From the NCBI RefSeq assembly GCF_003815775.1, contig NZ_CP033926.1:1116001-1180000 (forward strand): 64,000 nucleotides of DNA, written 5' to 3'. Within the stretch, counting starts at the first letter, position 1, and each line of letters begins with the position of its first letter. The translations under genes and the position numbers were made by a program. Shown piece after piece: positions 15,827 through 24,298 of the stretch. A model generated the notes under the pieces. That model searched no databases and was not told the DNA's origin. It was given only the letters and a program-made list of their open reading frames with translations. Source of the DNA: Chryseobacterium joostei (GTDB taxonomy: Bacteria; Bacteroidota; Bacteroidia; Flavobacteriales; Weeksellaceae).

Positions 15827-18229
15827 TTAAGATCTCAATTCTGCATTGAATTCTTTCTGGAAAGACTTAATCAAGGAATCCATTACTTCTGAGATTTCCT
15901 TTTCTTCCAGTGTTTTTTCTTCGTTTAGTAACTCGAAGCTCATTGCATAAGATTTCTTGCCTTCAGGAAGATTTTTACCCTCGTATACATCAAATAGGTT
16001 GATGCTCTTAATGAAAGGAGACTTGTTTTTCTTTGCAGTCTGGTATAATTCCTGATAGTTTACATTCTTATCAATTAGTAAAGCAAGGTCTCTTCTGATC
16101 TTGTTGAACTTAGGAATGTCCTTAAACTTTAGTTCATTTTTAGAACGTAATTCCTGTGCAAACTCAAGTTCAATTTCTGCATAGAAACAATCCTGATCAA
16201 TATCAAAATCCTTTAAAAGAGCCGGAGCTACTTTTCCGATTCTTACCAATGCTTTTCCATCTGCTTCATAAGTAAGGGCATCAGAGAATCTGTCATCAGA
16301 TAAAGCTACTTCTTTGTAGCTGATCCCTAATCTTTCTAATAAAACTTTAACATAAGCTTTCAGATTGTAGAAGCTTACTGCTGACTTAGGTTGTAACCAG
16401 TTCTCTGCAACATCTCTTCCGGAAACAATAATTGCAAGCTGTTTTCTTTCTTCGTATTTATCTTTTTTGTGATAGATTTTTCCGAATTCAAAGAACTTAA
16501 TATCCTGATTCTTTCTGTTGATGTTATATACTGCATTCTGAAGAAGTCCCTCCAATAAGGATTTTCTCATGAATGCAAGGTCACCACTTAAAGGGTTTAA
16601 TAGTTTTACAGCATCCGTTTCGTCTTTCACAGAAGTTAATGAGTTGTTCATTACTTCATTGAAACCAAGGCTTTGTAAAGTTCTTGCCCAGCTGTTTTCC
16701 AATTCATCCTGATCGTTAGCACTTAGCTTAACAGGGGTAAATGAAATCTTTTGTGGGGCGTCAATTTTATTGTAACCGTAGATTCTTAAAATCTCTTCAA
16801 TTACATCAATTTCTCTTGTTACATCTGCTCTGTAGGCAGGAACAGAGATTTCAAAACCGTTAGGAATTTCATTTAAAACCTGAATTTCCAATGCCTTTAA
16901 AATTTCCTTTACTTTTTCTCTGTGAATTTTTGTTCCTAAAATCTGCTCAATTTTAGAGAATCTAAGGATCACATAGCTATCCTCAATTTTCTTAGGATAT
17001 TCTTCCAACAGCTCTCCCGCTAGTTTCCCTTCTGCTATCTCCTGAATCATTTTAATAGCGTGAGTAATTGCTGTTCTTGTAATATTTGGATCTACACCTC
17101 TCTCAAATCTGAAAGACGCATCTGTATTCAAACTGTGAAGTTTTGCTCCTTTTCTTACTGCAATTGGATTGAAGTAAGCACTTTCAAGGAATATTGTTTT
17201 TGTAACTTCAGATACTCCTGAAGTTTCTCCTCCGAAAACACCTGCAATACACATTGGATTGTCTTTACCGTCCTTGATCATGATCTCAGAACCGTTCAAT
17301 GTTCTTTCAACACCATCCAGGGTAGTAAATTTCGTTCCTGCTTTTACTACACCCACTTTCACTTTTTTGTCTGCGATTTTGTCTGCATCGAATGCGTGAA
17401 GCGGTTGTCCGTACCCATGAAGAATATAGTTGGTAATATCTACTACGTTATTGATTGGGCTTAACCCGATTGCTTTTAGTCTATCTTTTAACCAAGACGG
17501 AGATTCTGCAACTTTTACGTTCTCAATAACGGCTCCGATGTATCTTGGACATAGCTCTGCGTTTTCAATTTCCAGTTTGAAATCGTGAGTTCCTTCGCCA
17601 TTTAAAACTTCTGAAGCTACTTTATTAAACTTCGACTTCAATTGATTTGTAGAAAGATAGGCATTAAGATCTCTTGCAACACCGTAGTGAGACATGGCAT
17701 CTGTTCTGTTTGGTGTTAAACCAATTTCAAAAACCTCGTCATTCGTCAATTCAAAATAGTCTGCAAAGTTCTTTCCTACTTCATATTTGGTTTCATCCAA
17801 TACCATGATTCCGCCATGATCTTCGCTAAGGCCAAGCTCATCCTCTGCGCAGATCATTCCCTGAGAAACCTCACCTCTGATTTTTGCTTCCTTAATTTCA
17901 AAAAAGTTTCCTGTTTTGTCATAGATTTTTGTTCCAACAACTGCTACGGGAACTGTTTGTCCTGCATCTACGTTAGGAGCTCCGCAAACGATATTCAATA
18001 CCTTTCCGTTTCCTACGTCTACTGTTGTCTTCTTCAGTTTATCAGCATTCGGATGTTTTTCGCAGGTTAAAACCCTACCTACAACAATCCCTTCCAAACT
18101 ACCTCTTACACTTTCAAATTTATCTATCCCTTCAACCTCAAGACCTATATCTGTAAGGAATTCACCGATTCTTTCAGTTTTCAATTCCGTTGTCACAAAG
18201 TCTTTCAGCCAGTTGTTTGATATTTTCAT
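15827..18229 (-). CDS. pheT: Phenylalanine-tRNA ligase beta subunit
   Basis: An 800-residue beta subunit that pairs with PheS to charge tRNA-Phe. Domain order is normal: an EMAP/tRNA-binding domain at residues 40-155 (GIVVGRVLTCEKHPNADKLKKT), the B3/B4 editing domain around 205-375, the B5 domain around 400-475, the core synthetase-like domain, and the ferredoxin-fold anticodon-binding domain from about 705 to the end (KFNKIRRDLALLID). pheS is not in the window, so the two genes are unlinked here, as often in Bacteroidota. It has its own terminator. Confidence 0.97.
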   Translation of the reverse strand: MKISNNWLKDFVTTELKTERIGEFLTDIGLEVEGIDKFESVRGSLEGIVVGRVLTCEKHPNADKLKKTTVDVGNGKVLNIVCGAPNVDAGQTVPVAVVGTKIYDKTGNFFEIKEAKIRGEVSQGMICAEDELGLSEDHGGIMVLDETKYEVGKNFADYFELTNDEVFEIGLTPNRTDAMSHYGVARDLNAYLSTNQLKSKFNKVASEVLNGEGTHDFKLEIENAELCPRYIGAVIENVKVAESPSWLKDRLKAIGLSPINNVVDITNYILHGYGQPLHAFDADKIADKKVKVGVVKAGTKFTTLDGVERTLNGSEIMIKDGKDNPMCIAGVFGGETSGVSEVTKTIFLESAYFNPIAVRKGAKLHSLNTDASFRFERGVDPNITRTAITHAIKMIQEIAEGKLAGELLEEYPKKIEDSYVILRFSKIEQILGTKIHREKVKEILKALEIQVLNEIPNGFEISVPAYRADVTREIDVIEEILRIYGYNKIDAPQKISFTPVKLSANDQDELENSWARTLQSLGFNEVMNNSLTSVKDETDAVKLLNPLSGDLAFMRKSLLEGLLQNAVYNINRKNQDIKFFEFGKIYHKKDKYEERKQLAIIVSGRDVAENWLQPKSAVSFYNLKAYVKVLLERLGISYKEVALSDDRFSDALTYEADGKALVRIGKVAPALLKDFDIDQDCFYAEIELEFAQELRSKNELKFKDIPKFNKIRRDLALLIDKNVNYQELYQTAKKNKSPFIKSINLFDVYEGKNLPEGKKSYAMSFELLNEEKTLEEKEISEVMDSLIKSFQKEFNAELRS

Positions 18230-18468
18230 TTGTTTATCTATCTACTTTTTTTATTGGTCAGATGAAACCGAAAGGCTCGCCTGCTTTATTTTGAAACTTT
18301 TATTTGAAACATCACGCAATTATTTTACGTAATTTTTCGAGGTACAAATGTCGTGTTTTTTTGAGAAATACAGAAATTTAGAAACAACTTTAAGACAAAT
18401 AATTTTGATTCATTTCTCTTCGAAAGATTGAATAAATCTCGATCTTATTTGCTACATCTTAAAAATTC

Positions 18469-19086
18469 TTAGCTGGCAGATGGTTTAAGAACTTTCTTTA
18501 CACTATCGGAAAACAATATAAGCCCTCCCGCCATCATGATAATATCTTTCAATACAAGACGTCCTGCTCCGGACAAATAGGGAAACCCATATTGAGGAGT
18601 AAGATAATCTCCGCCAAGATTAGGGACATATACTTCAGGTGTTGTGACAAGAAATGACAGTGTAACCAATGACATTAAAAATGTTAAAGCACCTCCCACA
18701 GCTCCTATTTTAGGAAACCAAATTCCTAATAGAACCAAAGCTCCTATAATTAGAATCATTGTACCTAATCCATATGAAAATACATACGTTCCATTTTCCG
18801 TGTGCCAGTCAATGTTTTTCTTTACCATTTTTCCTTCCGGATTTTTGTATAATGTATACTCCGAAACCAGCTTTTGATCTTCATTCAGGACTTTATTTCC
18901 TACATTTTTATAAAAGAAACTCATCATTGGGCTGTTGGCAACAAAGGGAACAATTCCGTCTGCCTCATATTGAAAAGCTTTAAGTCCACCAATCCAGGCC
19001 ATAACAATGAATATTGAGATTCTCAGAAAGTTGAAGAAATAGGTATCCAGCCTTAATAAACGGTTGTATAGTCTGCTGTTTTGCAT
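18469..19086 (-). CDS. DUF417 / YkgB-family membrane protein (RclC-like)
   Basis: A 205-residue inner membrane protein starting at ATG 19086; an upstream in-frame TTG at 19107 is less likely. It has four membrane segments, near residues 20-38, 105-128, 132-150 and 180-198. The segment IVPFVANSPMMSFFYKN closely follows the motif of E. coli RclC (YkgB), a membrane protein of the reactive-chlorine resistance operon. A loop of about 40 residues between helices 1 and 2 is polar. It lies 65 bases downstream of an AraC-type regulator on the same strand. In E. coli the rclABC genes are also under an AraC-type regulator, RclR, so the pairing is suggestive. Confidence 0.85.
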   Translation of the reverse strand: MQNSRLYNRLLRLDTYFFNFLRISIFIVMAWIGGLKAFQYEADGIVPFVANSPMMSFFYKNVGNKVLNEDQKLVSEYTLYKNPEGKMVKKNIDWHTENGTYVFSYGLGTMILIIGALVLLGIWFPKIGAVGGALTFLMSLVTLSFLVTTPEVYVPNLGGDYLTPQYGFPYLSGAGRLVLKDIIMMAGGLILFSDSVKKVLKPSAS

Positions 19087-19151
19087 ATGATTTACTTTTT
19101 CTAACAAAGGTATTCACACGCACAGTGTCTTAACATAGATATTTCAGGACA

Positions 19152-19982
19152 TTACATGGACATTTTTGCCACCACAGAAATTCCCACTTTTTCTCTATAT
19201 TTTTTGGGAGAACAACCTACAGATTTTTTGAAATATCTGCTGAAGTAAAACTCATCACTGAATCCCAGCTCCGAGGCAATTTCCTTTATGGATCGATAGG
19301 TTAAATGAAGTAATTTTTTGGCTTCCAGAATAATTCTTTCATTAATAAGCTGGCTCGGGGTTTTGGAAAATTCTTTTTTAACAGCTTTACTTAAAGTATT
19401 GTTTGTAATACTAAGCTTGTCACTGTAAAATGACAGTTCCTTTTCATCCTTGAAATGAAGTTCCAGCAGTTTCTGGAATTCAACAGCATTTTTATTGGGT
19501 AACTTTTCATTGAAAGCAGAGCTATGCTCAACACTCTTTTTTTGTTTGCTGCATAAAGCAAGAATCAACTGAATATAGGTCTTGATAATGGATTGGGAAA
19601 ACAGATGATCTTCAGATTCTTCTTTTTTGATATAATTAAAAAGCTCCAAAATATAATCAAAACTGTCTTTTGTAAGCTCTATCCCCGGATTCATGTAAAT
19701 ATTATTGAAAAGAAGTCCGTTGCAGGCTACTTCTTCCTTATGATATTCAATGCAGTAATAATCGCCATGGAAGAAAAGAATATGAATATTTTCCTCAGAT
19801 TTTGAAATTAATTTCAACTTTTGATAAGGCGACAGAAATAGAATGTTATATCCGTTATAGGAATAATTGATGTCATCTACAGAAAAAACTCCCGAACCCT
19901 TCCACAAAACAACACTATAGTTTTCAGTGGTAAGACCTGAAAGAAAATCTGAGGGATGGTAAGAATGTATTCTAGCTTCCAT
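19152..19982 (-). CDS. AraC-family transcriptional regulator
   Basis: A 276-residue regulator with an N-terminal cupin-like sensing domain (about residues 1-150) and a C-terminal AraC/XylS domain with two helix-turn-helix motifs (about 180-268). The second carries the signature RSIKEIASELGFSDEFYFSRYFKKSVGCSPKKYR. It has no membrane segment. It lies upstream of the RclC-like gene on the same strand and may control it and itself. In E. coli RclR senses oxidants through Cys residues; this protein has several Cys, including two close together in the N-terminal half (YYCIEYHKEEVACNG), but whether they act in sensing is unknown. Confidence 0.88.
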   Translation of the reverse strand: MEARIHSYHPSDFLSGLTTENYSVVLWKGSGVFSVDDINYSYNGYNILFLSPYQKLKLISKSEENIHILFFHGDYYCIEYHKEEVACNGLLFNNIYMNPGIELTKDSFDYILELFNYIKKEESEDHLFSQSIIKTYIQLILALCSKQKKSVEHSSAFNEKLPNKNAVEFQKLLELHFKDEKELSFYSDKLSITNNTLSKAVKKEFSKTPSQLINERIILEAKKLLHLTYRSIKEIASELGFSDEFYFSRYFKKSVGCSPKKYREKVGISVVAKMSM

Positions 19983-20016
19983 GATTTAAGATCAATTTCT
20001 TATTGGGCGTAAAAAA

Positions 20017-20046
20017 TAAAAGCCGGAAATTTAATTCCAGCTTTTA
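20017..20046 (-). terminator. Terminator of dnaN
   Basis: Arms taaaagccggaa and ttccagctttta pair with a single mismatch around a 6-base loop, 18 bases past the dnaN stop. Confidence 0.7.
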
Positions 20047-20064
20047 TCTATTTGTTATTTAATA

Positions 20065-21195
20065 TTACAACCCGATTACCGGCATTGACAACATTAAGAT
20101 ATTTTCGTTTTCTTCAAGACCGTCAAGAGGCTCAATGATCCCCGGTCTGTTTGGTTGAGACATTTTCATTGTAATATCGTCAGAACCTAAAATCGTTAAC
20201 ATTTCAGTTAAGAATTTAGAGCTGAATCCGATATTAATATCTTCTCCGTTGTAGTCACAAGGAATTTGCATATCTGCCTTGTTCGCATATTCAGTATCTT
20301 CTGCATGTAAGTGAAGAATGTTTCCTGAAAGCTTAAATCTTACCTGATTGGTAGACTTGTTAGACATGATAGATGCTCTTTTGATTGCTCCCAACAATAG
20401 GTTTCTGTTGATGGTCAATACATTTGGATTTTCCTTAGGAATTACCGCTGTATAGTTTGGATATTTACCATCAATCAGTCTACAGATCCAGATATGCTTA
20501 TCAAAAGTAAATTTAGCCATATTCTCATTGAAGTCGATTTTAACATCTTCGTTGGAACTTGCCAGAATATTCTTAAAAATATTCAAAGGTTTTTTAGGCA
20601 TGATAAACTCCATTGGTTCAGCATTCATCAGGTCTGTTCTTTTGTAAACAACCAATCTGTGAGAATCTGTAGAAACAAAATTGGTTTCATTTTCTCCAAA
20701 CTGGAACAGAACTCCTGTCATTACCGGACGAAGAGAGTCGTTACTTGTAGCAAATAATGTATTGGTTAAAGCTTCAGACAAAACACCTGCCGGCATTGTC
20801 ACACTTTGTGATGCATCAAATTCTGGTAGCTCAGGGTAGTCATCAGCGTTATCTAATGCTACTGCGAAATTATCTTTTTCATCTAAAATCTCAAGCTGGC
20901 TTCCAGTTCCCTCCGCATTGTCCTTTACAACAAATGTTAAAGGCTGTTCCCCATATGTCTTGATAAAATCCTGAAAAATTTTAGCAGGAACGGCAAATTT
21001 ACCTGAATCATCAGACTTCACTTCCAAAGAAGTTACAAGAGTCGTCTCGCCGTCAGATGCTGTAATGGTAACATTATTTCCGTCTAATTCAAAAAGATAG
21101 TTTTCTAAAATCGGTCTCGATTGAGAGCTTGATATTACGCCACTTACAGTTTGCAAAGCCTTCTGCAGTTCACCACTTGAAATAATAAATTTCAT
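20065..21195 (-). CDS. dnaN: DNA polymerase III sliding clamp, beta subunit
   Basis: A 376-residue processivity clamp with three clamp domains of about 120 residues each, beginning MKFIISSGELQKALQTVSGVI. Typical segments are SQSRPILENYLFEL, DSLRPVMTGVLFQ, STDSHRLVVYKR in domain 2 and ENPNVLTINRNLLLGAIKRASIMSN in domain 3. The C-terminus ends NILMLSMPVIGL, the hydrophobic end of the client-binding pocket. No dnaA or recF is adjacent, so the classical dnaA-dnaN order is broken, as usual in this phylum. Confidence 0.97.
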   Translation of the reverse strand: MKFIISSGELQKALQTVSGVISSSQSRPILENYLFELDGNNVTITASDGETTLVTSLEVKSDDSGKFAVPAKIFQDFIKTYGEQPLTFVVKDNAEGTGSQLEILDEKDNFAVALDNADDYPELPEFDASQSVTMPAGVLSEALTNTLFATSNDSLRPVMTGVLFQFGENETNFVSTDSHRLVVYKRTDLMNAEPMEFIMPKKPLNIFKNILASSNEDVKIDFNENMAKFTFDKHIWICRLIDGKYPNYTAVIPKENPNVLTINRNLLLGAIKRASIMSNKSTNQVRFKLSGNILHLHAEDTEYANKADMQIPCDYNGEDINIGFSSKFLTEMLTILGSDDITMKMSQPNRPGIIEPLDGLEENENILMLSMPVIGL

Positions 21196-21431
21196 AGATT
21201 TATAAAATAAGTTTCTACAAATATAATAAATACATACAACAAAGAAAAAAATAATATGGAGGAGTTTTGAACAAACATCGTTAATCTGTTTTATGACCTG
21301 ATATTATGTTCGCATTTCCAAGGGCTTCCACTTTTTTATTAAAAATATGGCTTTTGAAATCACTCCCACTGATTTTTCAATCCTGTATTCCAAATATAGC
21401 AGATTAAATTCAACAATCAAAGTACAAAACC

Positions 21432-21439
21432 TATCTTTG
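21432..21439 (+). promoter_or_regulatory. Possible -7 promoter box for dgkA
   Basis: TATCTTTG, an exact TAnnTTTG match, 20 bases before the ATG at 21460. No convincing -33 element. Confidence 0.4.
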
Positions 21440-21459
21440 TTGAAAAAAGTAAAAAGACT

Positions 21460-21813
21460 ATGCAAAAACCACCCCTCCATAAAAGTTTTCTCAATGCTTT
21501 CCGCGGTGTTTTTGCAATGATAAAGACGGAAAGAAATTTCCAGATCGAGTTTCTGGCTTTTCTTATCAATTTGTTTTTAATTTTTTATTTAAAGCTTTCC
21601 AATCTTGATGCAGCCATTATTCTCCTTGCCTCAGTTGGTGTTTTAAGTGCTGAAATTTTCAATACCGCCATTGAAAAGATCTGTGATATCATTCAGCCTA
21701 ATTTCGATAAAAGAATAGGCTTTATTAAGGATATTTCAGCAGGGGCTGTGGTATTAGGGGCTGCAGTTTCTGTAGTAATCGGCGTTCTGGTTTACGGAAA
21801 ATATATTTTTTAA
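21460..21813 (+). CDS. dgkA: Diacylglycerol/undecaprenol kinase
   Basis: A 117-residue DagK-family integral membrane kinase. Three membrane segments lie at about residues 30-45, 49-66 and 90-112. The catalytic helix AEIFNTAIEKICD carries the conserved Glu, Asn and second Glu of the family (E-x-x-N-T-A-I-E). An N-terminal amphipathic stretch (FLNAFRGVFAMIKTERNFQIE) has the usual RG and E-N residues. In Gram-positive bacteria this family phosphorylates undecaprenol; in Gram-negatives it recycles diacylglycerol. Which applies here is open. Single gene on the plus strand. Confidence 0.9.
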   Translation: MQKPPLHKSFLNAFRGVFAMIKTERNFQIEFLAFLINLFLIFYLKLSNLDAAIILLASVGVLSAEIFNTAIEKICDIIQPNFDKRIGFIKDISAGAVVLGAAVSVVIGVLVYGKYIF

Positions 21814-21900
21814 GGGGCTCGTACCATCAAATTTTCATAAAAATCATATAAAGTTCCATTCATTTAATAATTTTTATTAAGTTCGCCAAAAATTCATTTT

Positions 21901-22359
21901 ATGAAAAAGATAATAGCTGGAATTTTAGTATTGGGAACTCTTTCATCATGCAGCCTTGGTGATGATACTCCAACAGGAAATAATAACAACAATATTTATG
22001 ATACTAATATTGTTGGGGTTTGGAAAATACAAACTGAATATCAAATTTCAGGTTCTGATAAGGCAACGGTCATCCATGAAAACGTTCCTGATGATTGCAA
22101 GAAAAAGGGTACTTATGAATTCCGAAATGATGGAAAATATTATATGAATGATTATAATACAGTAAGTTCTGTTTGCCAAAAGACTGAATCTACTCTTCCC
22201 TATTTTTATGATTCAACCCAAATGAAACTTACCATTAACAATAATAATGCTGAAGTTTTGGATCTTTCCACCGGTAAGCTTATCATTTTAACTCCTGCTA
22301 ACTATGATTATAATGGTGATAATACTAATGACTATATAAAAACTGTTTTTTATAAATAA
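21901..22359 (+). CDS. Lipocalin-like lipoprotein
   Basis: A 152-residue predicted lipoprotein with a signal peptide ending in the lipobox LSSC (Cys17) and an Asn-rich spacer after it. The mature part begins IVGVWKIQTEYQISG, has two Cys near the middle (DDCKKKGTYEF, SVCQKTES) and ends with short beta strands. This is the layout of Bacteroidota lipocalin-like proteins, which adopt an eight-stranded barrel. The GT-YEF-NDGKYY strand fits that fold. Ligand and role are unknown. A strong terminator follows 20 bases later. Confidence 0.72.
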   Translation: MKKIIAGILVLGTLSSCSLGDDTPTGNNNNNIYDTNIVGVWKIQTEYQISGSDKATVIHENVPDDCKKKGTYEFRNDGKYYMNDYNTVSSVCQKTESTLPYFYDSTQMKLTINNNNAEVLDLSTGKLIILTPANYDYNGDNTNDYIKTVFYK

Positions 22360-22379
22360 CCTGTATAATAAAAATACTG

Positions 22380-22414
22380 AAGCCTCCTGACTATTTTTCA
22401 ATGTCAGGAGGCTT
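22380..22414 (+). terminator. Strong rho-independent terminator
   Basis: A perfect 12-base stem, aagcctcctgac/gtcaggaggctt, with an 11-base loop and a T run. Confidence 0.9.
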
Positions 22415-22452
22415 TTTTATGATTGTATGGATAATGAAATATTTCTATTTGC

Positions 22453-22911
22453 TTATTGTACTGCAATTAAAATATCTACTTCTGCATCTGCAGGATTCAT
22501 TGCTTTTTCTCCATATATTTCAAAGTCGGCTGTAAATGTTCTGCCAAGGTCCATGTTCCAGATTTTGATCCACTCGTTGATAACGAGATTTTCTGCTAAA
22601 TTTCCTTTAGTTGTAAACTTCACATAGTCTCCGCCATCAAAGGATTTACCCACCATTCCGTCGGGAATATGATCCAGACTTGCGACTTTGCATCCAAGGA
22701 TCGTGGTATAGGGTTTTGTGTGATCCTTTTCATAATCTGTGTAGATGGAATAAACAGCATTATCGATCTTATTGGGAATATTTTCCACAATGTTTTCTTT
22801 CATTAATTTCTCCCATAACACCGGAATATCCTTTGCTGCCTGATTATTTTCATTGGTAGTTCTTACCGCAATTCCTATTACCTTAAAAGGCTCGACTTTC
22901 ACGTTATTCAT
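22453..22911 (-). CDS. GyrI-like / AraC effector-binding domain protein
   Basis: A 152-residue stand-alone effector-binding domain of the GyrI/SOUL-like superfamily, usually found at the end of AraC- or MerR-type regulators. Family features are VKVEPFKVIGIAVRTTNEN at the start, AVYSIYTDYEKDHTKPYTTILGCKV in the middle, and GGDYVKFTTKGNL, then FEIYGE and DAEVDILIAV at the end. It has no DNA-binding domain, so it probably binds a small molecule or acts as a hydrolase-like protein. A promoter box and a 16-base palindrome lie upstream, so it may be controlled by a dimeric repressor. Confidence 0.85.
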   Translation of the reverse strand: MNNVKVEPFKVIGIAVRTTNENNQAAKDIPVLWEKLMKENIVENIPNKIDNAVYSIYTDYEKDHTKPYTTILGCKVASLDHIPDGMVGKSFDGGDYVKFTTKGNLAENLVINEWIKIWNMDLGRTFTADFEIYGEKAMNPADAEVDILIAVQ

Positions 22912-22936
22912 GTTTTAATTTTTCTTTTGTCTTTAC

Positions 22937-22944
22937 CAAAGATA
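22937..22944 (-). promoter_or_regulatory. Possible -7 promoter box for the GyrI-like gene
   Basis: On the minus strand the bases read TATCTTTG, an exact TAnnTTTG match, 25 bases before the start codon at 22911. Confidence 0.45.
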
Positions 22945-22955
22945 GGAATGAATTG

Positions 22956-22971
22956 TGACAACTGTTTGTCA
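22956..22971. promoter_or_regulatory. Possible operator palindrome
   Basis: tgacaactgtttgtca is a perfect 6-base inverted repeat with a 4-base spacer. It lies 11 bases upstream of the -7 box, where a repressor would cover the -33 region. The pattern is like operators of TetR-type regulators, but no such regulator gene is adjacent. Confidence 0.4.
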
Positions 22972-23064
22972 GTAGGATTTCTGATAGCATTCAAATAAAC
23001 AGTACGGAAAGCTCATGCAAATTTAAAGTTTTGGCTAAAGCTATGGATTGGTGGTTTAAAAATA

Positions 23065-23084
23065 AAACGGGCTAAAGCCCGTTT
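23065..23084 (-). terminator. Terminator of the SGNH hydrolase-cyclotransferase pair, embedded in a repeat-like sequence
   Basis: Arms aaacgggct and agcccgttt are perfect with a 2-base centre, followed by a T-rich tail on the minus strand, 53 bases past the stop at 23138. The part gctaaagcccgtttctattga (23071-23091) recurs with one change at 37827-37847, so the hairpin belongs to a dispersed repeat. Confidence 0.7.
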
Positions 23085-23137
23085 CTATTGATATGATATT
23101 GTAATGTTTACAATTCTATGTTTTATCTTATAAAAAA

Positions 23138-23470
23138 TTATACACCTACATAGATAAATCCTTTTTCTCCGGATTTAAAAATGGTTTCGATTCTTTTGTA
23201 ATCATCTACTTCATATTCGTCTGCCTGAAGAATTTCAGCTTCTGTGACTTCGAAAAGTACTCCTTCTACCTCATCCTGCTCATTTCCTGAGAACTCCAGA
23301 ACGGGATGATATTTCTGACCACTTTTCCGTAATACCTCAGGGTCGGTAATTTCAAGCATCCTTAGTTTATATCCTGATAAAGCATCTTTCTTTCCTTGTA
23401 AAATTCGTCCAAAGGTTTCAAGTTGAACCTGCTCTTTCTGCAGTGTTCCGTAAGAAAATAAATGTGGCAT
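23138..23470 (-). CDS. Gamma-glutamylcyclotransferase-like (AIG2/GGCT) protein
   Basis: A 110-residue member of the GGCT/AIG2-like family. The opening MPHLFSYGTLQKEQ carries the YGTL substrate-binding motif (Tyr7-Leu10) and Glu85 in LQADEYEVDDYKR fits the catalytic acid position. It ends KGFIYVGV, the usual closing strand. Family members form 5-oxoproline from gamma-glutamyl amines or act on related peptides. Its start overlaps the upstream SGNH hydrolase stop by one base (TAATG), so translation is probably coupled. Confidence 0.87.
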   Translation of the reverse strand: MPHLFSYGTLQKEQVQLETFGRILQGKKDALSGYKLRMLEITDPEVLRKSGQKYHPVLEFSGNEQDEVEGVLFEVTEAEILQADEYEVDDYKRIETIFKSGEKGFIYVGV

Positions 23471-24099
23471 TATAAGTATTTTTCAATGATTGGGATTGCA
23501 ATTTCGGCCATCATTCCATAGCCTTTTTCATTAGGATGTACCCCATCTGCGGAAAGCAAACTTTCTTTATCCTCTAAGATTGCTGCATAAAAATCTATGT
23601 ACATTAAAGAGTGATCTACGGCAATATCCTTAAGAATCTGGTTGTAGGCAACAACTTCCTCGTTGGTTCTTAACTTCCCTGAGCTCACTACTACTCCATC
23701 TATTTTTTTTGAAACCGGAAGAATGCTTACCAGATAAATATCTTTTGAGAATTGTTTTGCATGCTGAACAGCTTTTATAATATTACTTTTAAATGTTTCA
23801 GGTTTTACCACTTGAATTCCCTCTTTTATAGCAAGATCATTGGCTCCGTAGCCTATAAAAACAAGATTTCCGTCTGCAGAATTTCTAGCGCCTAACTCAG
23901 TAGGCATTCTCTTTAATAATCCCTCTGTAGTTTCCCCACCAATTCCCAGATTAAATAAAATTAATTCATCACCGTTTCCTTCATGGAATTTTTGCAAAGC
24001 ATATCTCTTCAAAATATCTACCCAGCCTCCAAAAACGCCATCATATTCTCCATACGTAATACTGTCTCCAAAGAACAGTCCATATACGATTTTCTTCAT
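23470..24099 (-). CDS. SGNH/GDSL-family hydrolase
   Basis: A 209-residue esterase-type hydrolase without a signal peptide. All four SGNH blocks are visible: GDSITYG with nucleophile Ser13, LGIGGETT with Gly, GYGAND with Asn87, and SADGVHPNEKG with Asp185 and His188. The length fits the lysophospholipase/acyl-esterase branch (TesA- or isoamyl acetate hydrolase-like). It is followed by a gamma-glutamylcyclotransferase-like gene with a 1-base overlap. The substrate is unknown. Confidence 0.92.
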   Translation of the reverse strand: MKKIVYGLFFGDSITYGEYDGVFGGWVDILKRYALQKFHEGNGDELILFNLGIGGETTEGLLKRMPTELGARNSADGNLVFIGYGANDLAIKEGIQVVKPETFKSNIIKAVQHAKQFSKDIYLVSILPVSKKIDGVVVSSGKLRTNEEVVAYNQILKDIAVDHSLMYIDFYAAILEDKESLLSADGVHPNEKGYGMMAEIAIPIIEKYL

Positions 24100-24298
24100 T
24101 CAATTCATTCTTTTGTTTGTTATTGTAACCTGCTATAATAGTTCAGGTAAAAAGCATTTAAAATATTTTTCAAAGTAAAATAAAATCTTCTGAATACACT
24201 TAATCTAAGAGCATTTTTTAATCCATATTTTCACTAACAATGAACGATTAAGACATCGTAAGCAATAAAGAATAATTAAATTCCCGAATCATTACTTA

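Noticed and set aside
21466..21476. ccacccctcc near the dgkA start, like part of the DUF559 repeat
   Set aside because: Only about 10 bases match, it encodes conserved-looking dgkA residues, and the second block is absent.
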